Assembly (NCBI RefSeq): GCF_001665605.1 | Contig: NZ_LZSV01000010.1 | Location: forward strand, 124,001 to 188,000 | Source of the DNA: Mycobacterium sp. 852014-50255_SCH5639931 | Lineage (GTDB): Bacteria > Actinomycetota > Actinomycetes > Mycobacteriales > Mycobacteriaceae | Direction: 5' to 3' | DNA length: 64,000 nucleotides | Shown: one piece after another, positions 52,977-61,114 of the stretch | Layout: every line of letters starts with the position of its first letter | Numbering within the stretch: position 1 is the first letter of the stretch | Notes under the pieces: generated by a model | Databases searched by the model: none | What the model saw: only the letters and a program-made list of their open reading frames with translations | Told to the model about the DNA's origin: nothing | Translations under genes and position numbers: made by a program

Positions 52977-53399
52977 TCAGGAGGCGACGGTGGCGAGCAG
53001 CTCCGGCACATCGAGTCCGGTCAGCCGGCGGTGCATGGCCCAGGCAATCCTGGCGGCCTGAACCTTCGCCCGGTCCGCGGCCGGTCCGCCGTACATGTCG
53101 TCGACTGTGTCGTGCCAGATGGTGAGCCACCGCAGGAAGTGGCGGTTGGACAGCGGGGTCCGCCGGTGAATGTCCCGGTGCGCCTGCAGCGCACTACCGC
53201 GGTAGCGTCCCGCGCGAAAGAGCACCGTCTCCCAGAACTCACACATTGTCGGAATGTGTGAGTCCAACCCGACGGCGCGCAATTCGGCTAACGGCTCCGC
53301 CAAAACCTCGTCGTTCAGCGCCCTTCCATAAAAGCGGCGCAGCAACGCCTCCACGTCGGCGCGGTCGATCAGATCCGCCCTCATTTCAGCCATCGCCAC
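52977..53399 (-). CDS. Group III truncated haemoglobin
   Basis: A 140-residue globin. The proximal and distal region reads FWETVLFRAGRYRGSALQAH, followed by the group III mark RDIHRRTPLSNRHFLRWL with the proximal His. No glycine motifs of groups I/II are present. Group III globins bind O2 and NO tightly; peroxidase or NO roles are proposed. The start may be any of three Met at the N-terminus. It is next to a USP and the NO reductase, which supports an NO/low-oxygen role. Confidence 0.85.
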   Translation of the reverse strand: MAMAEMRADLIDRADVEALLRRFYGRALNDEVLAEPLAELRAVGLDSHIPTMCEFWETVLFRAGRYRGSALQAHRDIHRRTPLSNRHFLRWLTIWHDTVDDMYGGPAADRAKVQAARIAWAMHRRLTGLDVPELLATVAS

Positions 53400-53411
53400 A
53401 CCCTGGGTTCG

Positions 53412-54209
53412 TCACAGGTTGCTGCACCGGATCGCCAGCACGGAATGCGCCGCGTTGCAGGCCTGCTCAGCGGTATGACAGTCGGTGACCAGCAACTGGC
53501 CCGCTTCGGGGTGGGCGCGGATGTACTGCTCCACACAGCCGCGCACGATCGCGGACTCCACCCGGACGTCGGGATACAGCCGCGTCCATCGCGCGAGCCG
53601 TCGACTCAATTGCGCTTGCGCCGAACGCGTTCCGTCGCCGGAATCGTGCGCTTCCTCACCCTGGCATACCCAGAGCGCGCGCAGTGTGGCCCCGCGCAGC
53701 CTCGCCTCTTCGAACGCGTGCGGCAGCACCATGCCGTTGCCGGCATCGACAACGACGCTGCCGACCTTCGGGGTTGCCGAAGGCCTCGCCGGCTGATGGA
53801 TCACGGCCACCGGGCACTGGGCCGAGCGGGCCAAGGAGGTTGCGACGGAGGTTTCGCCATGACAGGCATGGTTGAGTCCAATCGAGCCGATACACATCAT
53901 GGCCGCCGACCTCGACTCCTCGGCCAGCTTGGTCAGCGGCCTCCCGCAAACAATCTCGGTTTCGACTTTGACGGGAACGCCGGTGGCGTCGACGGACCGA
54001 TGGGCGTCGGCCAAAGCCGTCCGCGCGGCGGCGAGGCGCTTCTCGCAGGCCTGTGCGGTGGTGGCCTCCTGCGGATCGACGACAAAGACCAACCGCATCG
54101 GGATGTCCCGACTGGCCGCCTCATCGACCGCCCACAGAGCCGCCTGCCTCGCCGCCCTCGACCCGTCCACCCCTACGACGATTGCCGGACCCGGATAGCT
54201 ATTGCTCAT
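53412..54209 (-). CDS. Universal stress protein (Rv3134c-like size)
   Basis: A 265-residue USP with two domains. The first has AIVVGVDGSRAARQAALWAV and a nucleotide-loop-like GSIGLNHACHGETSVATSLA. The second (VGSVVVDAGNGMVLPHAFEE) lacks a clear ATP loop. The size resembles Rv3134c, the USP that precedes dosR in M. tuberculosis, but no dosRS genes follow here. It starts 195 bp from norB, and two DosR-type boxes lie between them. Confidence 0.88.
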   Translation of the reverse strand: MSNSYPGPAIVVGVDGSRAARQAALWAVDEAASRDIPMRLVFVVDPQEATTAQACEKRLAAARTALADAHRSVDATGVPVKVETEIVCGRPLTKLAEESRSAAMMCIGSIGLNHACHGETSVATSLARSAQCPVAVIHQPARPSATPKVGSVVVDAGNGMVLPHAFEEARLRGATLRALWVCQGEEAHDSGDGTRSAQAQLSRRLARWTRLYPDVRVESAIVRGCVEQYIRAHPEAGQLLVTDCHTAEQACNAAHSVLAIRCSNL

Positions 54210-54292
54210 CGCGGTCTCCTCTGCTGAGCTGTACGCGGGGAACCTTCACGTTGCTCAGCCATGACGGTATGACCGGGAATGCCTCTGTCCCA

Positions 54293-54306
54293 GGGGCATT
54301 GGTCCC
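54293..54306. promoter_or_regulatory. DosR-type box 1
   Basis: GGGGCATTGGTCCC followed by GAA fits the pattern GGGnCnTTnGnCCC at all fixed positions. It is about 100 bp from both the USP start and the norB start and could serve both. Confidence 0.7.
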
Positions 54307-54313
54307 GAAATCG

Positions 54314-54327
54314 AGGCCATTGGCCCC
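54314..54327. promoter_or_regulatory. DosR-type box 2
   Basis: AGGCCATTGGCCCC fits the same pattern with one mismatch. Its centre is 21 bp from that of box 1, two helical turns, which is a common arrangement of paired DosR sites. Confidence 0.65.
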
Positions 54328-54404
54328 TAGGGACCGGCGAAGGCGATGTTGGCTTTCCCACAGCACGACAACCGAATACAAGCTTGACGACGGGAGACTC
54401 GCAG

Positions 54405-56729
54405 ATGGCCGCTCAACAGACCGCTCGACAAGCATCCTCGCAGCCCCTGGTAGGCAAAGGCTGGATTCAGGGCGTCGCCCTGGTGATGATCTTCGGCTTC
54501 CTGGTCATGGGCATCCTGGCCTACCGCACGTACTCGGCGTCGATGCCAATGCCGGACAAGGTCGTCAACGAGTCGGGCCAGCTGCTGTTCACCGGCGACG
54601 ACATCACTCGCGGGCAGGAGCTCTACCAGACGCGCGGCCTCATGGAATACGGCTCGGTGCTGGGGCATGGCGCGTACCTGGGACCCGACTACACCGCGGA
54701 ATACCTGCGGATGGCGACGCAGGACGTCGGCGATCAGCTGCGGGCGCAGGGGGTGGCCGATCCGCGTGACCGGGTGGTCACCGAATTCCGCACCAACCGC
54801 TACAACGGCACCACCAAGACGTTGGTGTTCACCGACCGGCAGGCCGCGGCGTTCGACCACATTCAGCGTCACTACGCCGCCTTCTTCGGCGAGAACTCGA
54901 CCAGATACGGGCTGCTGCCCCAGATGATCACCGACAAGGCGCAGATCCACGACCTGACCGCGTTCTTCGCGTGGACGGCCTGGGCGGGCGCGGCCGAGCG
55001 CCCCGGCCACAAGTACAGCTACACCAACAACTGGCCGGCCGAATCACGCGTCGACAACGGGCCCACCGCGCCGGTGATCGTGTGGTCGGCGCTGTCGCTG
55101 ATTGCGTTGCTGGGCGGCATCGGCGTCATGTTCGCGGTCTACGGGCGCTGGAGCCAGAAGGTCGGCTGGCACGGTGCGGAGTCGTCCACGCTTTCCTTCC
55201 ACCAGCCTGGCGAGGTGAGCCTGACGCCCGCGCAGCGGGCCACGATCTGGTTCTTCGCGGTCGTGTCGGTGTTGTTCCTGGCGCAGACGCTGCTGGGCGC
55301 GGCGGCCGAGCATTACCGGGCCGACTTGTCGAACTTTTTCGGGCTGGATCTGGCCCGGGTGCTGCCGTACAACCTGGCCCGCACCTGGCATGTGCAACTG
55401 TCGCTGTTCTGGACCGCGGCGGCTTTCCTGGCCGGTGGCATCTTCCTGGTGCCGTTCATCGCCCGCCGCGAGCCGCGCCGTCAGGGCTTGCTGGCCTACG
55501 TGTTGCTGGGCGCGGTCGCGGTGGTGGTGTTCGGATCGCTAATCTGCGAGGCACTCTCCATCTACGGAGTGATCCCGCATGGGCTGCTGTCCCAGCAGTG
55601 GGAGTATCTCGACCTGCCGCGGCTGTTTCAGATCTTGCTGATCATCGGCCTGTTCGTGTGGATTGCGATCATCTTCCGGGGCATGCGTGCCCGGCTCAAA
55701 GGCGAATCGAAGATGAACATGCCGTGGTTGTTCTTCTTCTCCGGGCTGGCGATCCCGGCGTTCTACACCGTCGGGCTGTTGGCCAGCAGCGGCACGCATT
55801 ACACCGTCGCCGAGTTCTGGCGGTTCTGGGTGGTGCACCTGTGGGTCGAGGACTTCCTCGAGCTGTTCACCACGGTGATGGTGGCCTACATGTTCGTGTT
55901 GCTCGGCGTGGTGCGCGAGCGGATCGCGCTGGGCGTGATCTTCCTTGACGTCATCCTGTACTCCGCCGGCGGGGTCATCGGCACCATGCACCACCTGTAC
56001 TTCTCGGGCACCCCGGTGGAACACATGGCGCTGGGCGCGTTCTTCTCGGCGGCCGAGGTCATTCCGTTGACCTTCCTTACCGTCGAGGCGTGGGCATTCC
56101 TGCAGCTGGGTTCGCGGCAGCAGTCCGGCGACGCCAAGCCCTTCCCGCATCGCTGGGCGGTCATGTTTCTGGTCGCCGTCGGATTCTGGAACTTCCTGGG
56201 GGCCGGCATCTTTGGCTTCCTGATCAACCTGCCGATCGTGTCCTACTACCAGATCGGCACCGCACTGACCGCCAACCATGCCCACGGCGCGATGATGGGG
56301 GTCTACGGCATGCTCGCCGTCGGCCTGGCCATGTTCGCGTTCCGCTACGTGATCCCGGCCGACAAGTGGCCGGAGAAGCTGGCGCGAACCTCGTTCTGGT
56401 GCATGAACATTGGTCTCGCGTGGATGGTGTTCGTGACTCTGCTGCCGCTGGGCGTCCTGCAGCTCTACCACTCGGTCAACGACGGCTACTTCGAGGCACG
56501 CTCCCTCGGCTACATCACCAGGCCCGGCAACGCCGTCCTGGAATGGCTCCGGCTGCCCGGCGACGTCATCCTGATCGTCGGCGGCGTGCTGCCGTTCGTC
56601 TGGATCGCATGGACCGCCTTGCGGAATTTCCGGACGGGTTCAACGGTGCAGGAGTTGCCCGAACATCCGCTGTATGTCGAAGTCCCGACCCAGCCGGAGA
56701 CCGGTGCCGCGGTGTCGGCGAAGGACTGA
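54405..56729 (+). CDS. norB: Quinol-dependent nitric oxide reductase (qNOR)
   Basis: A 774-residue protein. The N-terminus has one span, then a large periplasmic domain (GQELYQTRGLMEYGSVLGHG), then about 12 spans. Haem and iron ligands of the NorB core are visible: ARTWHVQLSLFW, VVHLWVEDFLE (His and Glu of the iron site), VIGTMHHLYFSG (two His) and LTANHAHGAMMGVYG. The fused periplasmic domain marks the quinol type. It reduces NO to N2O with electrons from menaquinol. The ATG at 54405 follows GGGAG. It starts a three-gene unit and probably responds to hypoxia or NO through the two boxes upstream. Confidence 0.95.
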   Translation: MAAQQTARQASSQPLVGKGWIQGVALVMIFGFLVMGILAYRTYSASMPMPDKVVNESGQLLFTGDDITRGQELYQTRGLMEYGSVLGHGAYLGPDYTAEYLRMATQDVGDQLRAQGVADPRDRVVTEFRTNRYNGTTKTLVFTDRQAAAFDHIQRHYAAFFGENSTRYGLLPQMITDKAQIHDLTAFFAWTAWAGAAERPGHKYSYTNNWPAESRVDNGPTAPVIVWSALSLIALLGGIGVMFAVYGRWSQKVGWHGAESSTLSFHQPGEVSLTPAQRATIWFFAVVSVLFLAQTLLGAAAEHYRADLSNFFGLDLARVLPYNLARTWHVQLSLFWTAAAFLAGGIFLVPFIARREPRRQGLLAYVLLGAVAVVVFGSLICEALSIYGVIPHGLLSQQWEYLDLPRLFQILLIIGLFVWIAIIFRGMRARLKGESKMNMPWLFFFSGLAIPAFYTVGLLASSGTHYTVAEFWRFWVVHLWVEDFLELFTTVMVAYMFVLLGVVRERIALGVIFLDVILYSAGGVIGTMHHLYFSGTPVEHMALGAFFSAAEVIPLTFLTVEAWAFLQLGSRQQSGDAKPFPHRWAVMFLVAVGFWNFLGAGIFGFLINLPIVSYYQIGTALTANHAHGAMMGVYGMLAVGLAMFAFRYVIPADKWPEKLARTSFWCMNIGLAWMVFVTLLPLGVLQLYHSVNDGYFEARSLGYITRPGNAVLEWLRLPGDVILIVGGVLPFVWIAWTALRNFRTGSTVQELPEHPLYVEVPTQPETGAAVSAKD

Positions 56730-56732
56730 CCG

Positions 56733-57359
56733 GTGACTCAGCCGGCTGCCTCCGTATGGCTGATCGCCGGGTATTCCCTTGCCCTACTGGCCATCGGGTG
56801 GAGTTTCGACTCGATGGCCCGACGGGCGTCGGCGCGCGCGGCCCGTTGGCGCACAGGCCAATTCACCTACCGGCCCGACCATGACGCCTGGGTGTGTCCA
56901 CAGGACCACTGGCTGTGGCCGACTTCGTTCGATCCGCGGCACCGGGTCATGCGATATCGCGCCCAACCGGTGGTGTGCAACAGCTGTCCCGTCAAATCCA
57001 GCTGTACGACGTCCGATCACGGCCGGGAGATCAGCCGCGAGGTGGACCCGTGGCCGCACTCGGATGCTGGGCGGTTCCACCGCGGGATCGCCTGCTGCGT
57101 GGCCGCCTTCGGAATCGTGTTGCCGCTGGCCATGTTGGTCGCCAACCACTCGGGTGCCGACGTGTTGGTCTTGACCGGCACCATCGGGGTTGTCGCACTG
57201 CTCGGCCTGCCGCTGGTCCGCCACTTGTGGAACACCCCGTCCAATGCGCCGGAGCACCTTCCGCACCGCACCGCGTTCGAGGACCAGGCGGCCGCCGCGA
57301 TAGACAGGTATTCCACTCGCTGGGGCGGCTGGGAAAGCAAGGAGGGCAAGCCAACATGA
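56733..57359 (+). CDS. Membrane protein with a transposase-like Cys motif
   Basis: A 208-residue protein. It has one N-terminal span (VWLIAGYSLALLAIGW) and two later spans (CCVAAFGIVLPLAMLVANH and VLVLTGTIGVVALLGLPLV). Between them is a soluble segment with WVCPQDHWLWP, then RYRAQPVVCNSCPVKSSC, a four-Cys layout that recalls the Zn-ribbon part of IS1182-type transposases. The GTG at 56733 lies 3 bp after the norB stop, and the stop overlaps the SPFH gene (ATGA). It may aid NO reductase assembly or metal supply, which is inferred from the operon. It is not an active transposase. Confidence 0.8.
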   Translation: MTQPAASVWLIAGYSLALLAIGWSFDSMARRASARAARWRTGQFTYRPDHDAWVCPQDHWLWPTSFDPRHRVMRYRAQPVVCNSCPVKSSCTTSDHGREISREVDPWPHSDAGRFHRGIACCVAAFGIVLPLAMLVANHSGADVLVLTGTIGVVALLGLPLVRHLWNTPSNAPEHLPHRTAFEDQAAAAIDRYSTRWGGWESKEGKPT

Positions 57360-58150
57360 CCACCGTTGTGATCGTCGTTGTCGCCGGGATTGTCGCGCTT
57401 GCCGTGCTCGCGAGGTGGTCGCTGGCCGTGCTGCGCGAGTACGAACGCGGAGTCGTCTTCCGGATGGGGCATGTGCGCCCGCTCTACGGTGCCGGGCTTC
57501 GTCTCCTTATCCCCTTTCTGGACAAGATGATCCGCGTCGACCAGCGGTTGGTGACGCTGACCATTCCCCCTCAGGAGGTGATCACCCGCGACAACGTGCC
57601 GGCCCGAGTCAACGCCGTCGTCATGTTCCAGGTGATGGAGCCGCTGAAAGCGATTCTGGCGGTGGAGAACTACGCGGTGGCCACCTCCCAGATCGCCCAG
57701 ACCACGCTGCGGTCGCTGCTCGGCCGCGCCGACTTGGACACCCTGCTGGCACACCGGGAGGACCTCAACAGCGATCTGCGCACGATCATCGAAAAGCAGA
57801 CCGAGCCCTGGGGTGTGCAGGTCCGCGTCGTGGAGATCAAAGACGTCGAGATTCCCGAGTCGATGCAGCGGGCGATGGCCCGCGAGGCCGAGGCCGAACG
57901 GGAACGCCGCGCGAAAGTCATCAACGCCCGCGGGGAACTGCAGGCCTCCGAGGAGTTGCGTGAAGCGGCGGAGACACTCTCGAAGAGCCCCGCCTCGCTG
58001 CAATTGCGTTATCTGCAAACGCTGTTGGAATTGGGCGCGGACCAGAATTCGACCGTCGTCTTCCCGCTGCCGGTGGACATCATCACGCCGTTCTTGCGGC
58101 ATCCGGAGGCACTGCAGGGCATCGTCGACAACTTCAACAATCGGCGGTGA
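57356..58150 (+). CDS. SPFH/stomatin-like (slipin) protein
   Basis: A 264-residue protein with an N-terminal span (VVIVVVAGIVALAVLARWSL), then the SPFH core: LREYERGVVFRMGHVRPLYG, LTIPPQEVITRDNVPARVNA, SLLGRADLDTLLAHREDLN and VEIKDVEIPESMQRAM. The charged helix EAEAERERRAKVINARGEL is the usual coiled coil for oligomers. SPFH proteins organise membrane patches. Here it is coupled to norB and the Cys-motif gene. GGAGG lies 11 bp before the ATG at 57356. Confidence 0.92.
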   Translation: MTTVVIVVVAGIVALAVLARWSLAVLREYERGVVFRMGHVRPLYGAGLRLLIPFLDKMIRVDQRLVTLTIPPQEVITRDNVPARVNAVVMFQVMEPLKAILAVENYAVATSQIAQTTLRSLLGRADLDTLLAHREDLNSDLRTIIEKQTEPWGVQVRVVEIKDVEIPESMQRAMAREAEAERERRAKVINARGELQASEELREAAETLSKSPASLQLRYLQTLLELGADQNSTVVFPLPVDIITPFLRHPEALQGIVDNFNNRR

Positions 58151-58277
58151 ATCCCGCCGCCGCGGCGATTCCCTGAAGCGCGCCCCGGAAATCAGCGCGA
58201 ACGCTATACCCGGGGCATGCGCATCGCCGGTTTCAGCAGGCACCCCGACCAGCGGCCATCTCACACGCACCGCGCAC

Positions 58278-58430
58278 ATGCTCCGCCCGGGCGACGAGTT
58301 GACCGGATCGCGAACCGGCGTGCCCGGCATGCCCGGCCTCCCAGCGGGCACCGTGTGGCGGGCCTCGGGAGTCGTCCCGCGCTACGGGGTCCGCATCACG
58401 GTGATGGCGCGGCCGCCCGCCGCCGGCTGA
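58278..58430 (+). CDS. Possible small protein, 50 residues
   Basis: ATG at 58278 opens a 50-codon frame (MLRPGDELTGSRTGVPGMPG...) that ends 5 bp before the convergent gene. Codon use is gene-like and the product would fold as a small beta protein with Gly-Pro turns. No family is known to me. Confidence 0.45.
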   Translation: MLRPGDELTGSRTGVPGMPGLPAGTVWRASGVVPRYGVRITVMARPPAAG

Positions 58431-58435
58431 CGCCG

Positions 58436-58765
58436 CTACACCGGGGGCGGCTCGGGCGGGGCCAACCTCCAGTTGTCCGGATTCTTCGGCGAGTACACCA
58501 CCGGAAGCAACTGGCCCATGGTCGGCCATTGGTCGACGTCGACGGCCATGCGCTGATACACCGCGTGCTCGCTGACGGTGGGCCCGTTGATTACACCGGC
58601 GATGGTGACGAACTGTTCACCGGTGGCCTGCGGGCGCGGACTCACGCCGGTGACCAGCAACGTACCGTTCAGCACCTCGCCGCGGGGGCCGCGTGGCAGG
58701 AAGCGCTGGGCAAGAGCAACCGCCAAGACGGCGACCAACAGGAACAGCACACCGAATTCCCACAC
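58436..58765 (-). CDS. Small membrane-anchored protein
   Basis: A 109-residue protein. The N-terminal span (EFGVLFLLVAVLAVALAQRF) is followed by a soluble beta-rich domain (LLVTGVSPRPQATGEQFVTI ... AVYQRMAVDVDQWPTMGQLL) of the kind seen in DUF3592-like mycobacterial proteins. The GTG at 58765 is used; longer frames overlap hisN on the other strand. The start is 34 bp from that of hisN, so promoters are shared. The function is unknown. Confidence 0.7.
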   Translation of the reverse strand: MWEFGVLFLLVAVLAVALAQRFLPRGPRGEVLNGTLLVTGVSPRPQATGEQFVTIAGVINGPTVSEHAVYQRMAVDVDQWPTMGQLLPVVYSPKNPDNWRLAPPEPPPV

Positions 58766-58798
58766 GTCGCCATGGTAGGGCCGTGATAGGACTGCGTC

Positions 58799-59587
58799 AT
58801 GAGCCGGGACGATCTGACGTTGGCGCTGACGCTGGCCGACCGCGCCGACGCGCTGACGTCGGCGCGGTTCGGGGCACTCGACCTGCGCGTTGACACCAAG
58901 CCGGACCTGACCCCGGTCACCGACGCCGATCGCGCGGTGGAGACCGAGCTGCGCGAGGCGCTGGGCCGCGAGCGGCCGCACGACAGCATCGTCGGCGAGG
59001 AGTTCGGCGGAACGACCACTTTCACCGGACGCCAGTGGATCATCGACCCCATCGACGGCACCAAGAACTTCGTGCGCGGCGTGCCGGTCTGGGCCAGTCT
59101 CATCGCGCTGCTCGAAGACGGTGTGCCCACGGTCGGCGTCGTCAGCGCCCCCGCTCTGCAGCGTCGGTGGTGGGCGGCGGGCGGCGAGGGCGCCTTCGTC
59201 GCGGTCGACGGCGCCTCGCCGCGCCGGCTCTCGGTTTCCTCTGTGACACAACTCGATTCGGCCAGCCTGTCGTTTTCCAGCCTGTCCGGCTGGGCGCAGC
59301 GCGGCCTACGAGAACGCTTCATCTCGCTGACCGACGCCGTGTGGCGGGTGCGCGCCTTCGGCGACTTTCTCTCCTATTGCCTGGTGGCCGAGGGGGCGAT
59401 CGACATCGCCACCGAACCCGAGGTGTCCGTTTGGGACCTCGCGGCCCTCGACATCCTGGTGCGCGAGGCGGGCGGGACGTTCACCGGCCTGGACGGCGTC
59501 GCGGGACCGCACCGCGGCAGCGCGGTGGCGACCAACGGGCCGCTGCACGCACTCGTGCTTCGCGGCCTCGATGCCGGCGGTCTGTGA
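58799..59587 (+). CDS. hisN: Histidinol-phosphatase HisN (inositol-monophosphatase family)
   Basis: A 262-residue Mg-dependent phosphatase. GEEFGG (metal Glu), [19 protein letters not shown] (DPIDGT metal site) and [18 protein letters not shown] (WDxAA site) are all present. The length and sequence match the Rv3137 type, which dephosphorylates histidinol-phosphate in histidine synthesis. A role on inositol-phosphate cannot be excluded by motif alone. It precedes fadE24 as in M. tuberculosis. Confidence 0.9.
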   Translation: MSRDDLTLALTLADRADALTSARFGALDLRVDTKPDLTPVTDADRAVETELREALGRERPHDSIVGEEFGGTTTFTGRQWIIDPIDGTKNFVRGVPVWASLIALLEDGVPTVGVVSAPALQRRWWAAGGEGAFVAVDGASPRRLSVSSVTQLDSASLSFSSLSGWAQRGLRERFISLTDAVWRVRAFGDFLSYCLVAEGAIDIATEPEVSVWDLAALDILVREAGGTFTGLDGVAGPHRGSAVATNGPLHALVLRGLDAGGL

Positions 59588-59611
59588 ATTAGTTAACAAC
59601 TGTTCTCTGTG

Positions 59612-59631
59612 ATCTTACTCCGGAGTAAGAT
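59612..59631. promoter_or_regulatory. Perfect 20-bp palindrome upstream of fadE24
   Basis: ATCTTACTCCGGAGTAAGAT is its own reverse complement at every position. It lies 40 bp before the fadE24 ATG, in the promoter position. This is the form expected for a TetR-family operator. Confidence 0.8.
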
Positions 59632-59671
59632 AGGCTTATTCGCACTGCCCCAACTACTACAGGCTGCCGAC

Positions 59672-61081
59672 ATGACCGACACTGGTTCCGGTTCAACACA
59701 GAGTTCGAAATCCGCCCGCTCGCGTCGCAAACGAAATGACCAGCAGAGCGGGATCGGGCTGCAACCCCACAAGCGCACCGGCGTCGACATCGCCATCGCG
59801 CTGCTTACTCCGCTGATGGGCCAGGAATTCCTGGACAAGTACCGCCTGCGCGATCCGGTCAACCGGGGGCTGCAGTACGGCACCAAGACCGTCTTCTCCA
59901 CCGCCGCCGCCGCCTCCCGCCAGTTCAAGCGGCTGCAGAATCTGCGCGGCGGACCGACCCGACTGAAGTCGAGCGGCAAGGACTACTTCGACCTGACGCC
60001 CGACGACGACCAGAAGATGATCGTCGAGACCCTCAGCGAATTCGCCGAGGAGGTGCTGCGGCCCGCTGCGCACGACGCCGACGAGGCGGCGACCTACCCG
60101 CCCGACCTGATCGCCAGAGCCGCCGAGTTGGGCATCACCGCGATCAACATCCCCGAGGACTTCGACGGCATCGCCGCCCACCGCTCGAGCGTGACCAACG
60201 TGCTGGTGGCCGAGGCGCTCGCCTACGGCGACATGGGTCTCGCGTTGCCGATCCTGGCCCCCGGGGGCGTGGCCGCCGCGCTGACCCACTGGGGCAGCGC
60301 GGACCAGCAGGCCACCTATCTGCACGAGTTCGCCGGCGAGAACGTTCCCCAGGCCTGCGTCGCGATCGCCGAGCCGCAACCGCTGTTCGACCCCACCCGT
60401 CTGAAGACCACCGCGGTGCGTACACCGAGCGGCTACCGCCTCGATGGCGTGAAGTCGTTGGTCCCGGCGGCGGCCGACGCCGAGTTGTTCATCGTCGGAG
60501 CGCAGCTCGACGGCAGGCCCGCCCTGTTCATCGTCGAGTCGTCGACGAAAGGCCTTACCGTCAAGGCGGATCCGAGCATGGGTATCCGCGCGGCGGCCCT
60601 GGGCCACGTCGAGCTGTCCGGCGTCACGGTCCCGCTGAGCGCGCGGCTGGGCGAGGACGAGGCGACCGACGACGACTACTCGGAGGCCATCGCGCTGTCC
60701 CGCCTGGGCTGGGCGGCGCTGGCGGTGGGCACCTCGCACGCGGTGCTCGACTACGTCGTGCCCTACGTGAAGGAGCGCGAGGCCTTCGGCGAGCCGATCG
60801 CGCATCGTCAGGCCGTCGCGTTCATGTGCGCCAACATCGCGATCGAACTGGACGGACTGCGGTTGATCACCTGGCGCGGCGCGGCCCGTGCCGAACAGGG
60901 CCTGCCCTTCATTCGCGAGGCGGCGCTGGCCAAGCGGCTGGGCGCCGACAAGGGTATGCAGATCGGCCTGGACGGCGTGCAGCTGCTCGGCGGCCACGGC
61001 TTTACGAAGGAACACCCGGTCGAGCGTTGGTATCGCGACCTGCGGGCCATCGGCGTGGCCGAGGGCGTCGTCGTCATCTAA
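59672..61081 (+). CDS. fadE24: Acyl-CoA dehydrogenase FadE24
   Basis: A 469-residue ACAD with an unusual ~100-residue N-terminal extension (MTDTGSGSTQSSKSARSRRK, GLQPHKRTGVDIAIALLTPL). The core follows: ITAINIPEDFDGI, ACVAIAEPQPLFDPTR, GVKSLVPAAADAELF, VKEREAFGEPIAHRQAVAFM and LLGGHGFTKEHPVERWYRDL with a final AEG. The ATG at 59672 is preferred to an upstream ATG. In M. tuberculosis fadE24/fadE23 are adjacent and the pair probably forms one enzyme. A palindromic operator lies upstream. Confidence 0.94.
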   Translation: MTDTGSGSTQSSKSARSRRKRNDQQSGIGLQPHKRTGVDIAIALLTPLMGQEFLDKYRLRDPVNRGLQYGTKTVFSTAAAASRQFKRLQNLRGGPTRLKSSGKDYFDLTPDDDQKMIVETLSEFAEEVLRPAAHDADEAATYPPDLIARAAELGITAINIPEDFDGIAAHRSSVTNVLVAEALAYGDMGLALPILAPGGVAAALTHWGSADQQATYLHEFAGENVPQACVAIAEPQPLFDPTRLKTTAVRTPSGYRLDGVKSLVPAAADAELFIVGAQLDGRPALFIVESSTKGLTVKADPSMGIRAAALGHVELSGVTVPLSARLGEDEATDDDYSEAIALSRLGWAALAVGTSHAVLDYVVPYVKEREAFGEPIAHRQAVAFMCANIAIELDGLRLITWRGAARAEQGLPFIREAALAKRLGADKGMQIGLDGVQLLGGHGFTKEHPVERWYRDLRAIGVAEGVVVI

Positions 61082-61114
61082 CTCGTCATCCAACTCAAAG
61101 CTGAAAGACCAATC

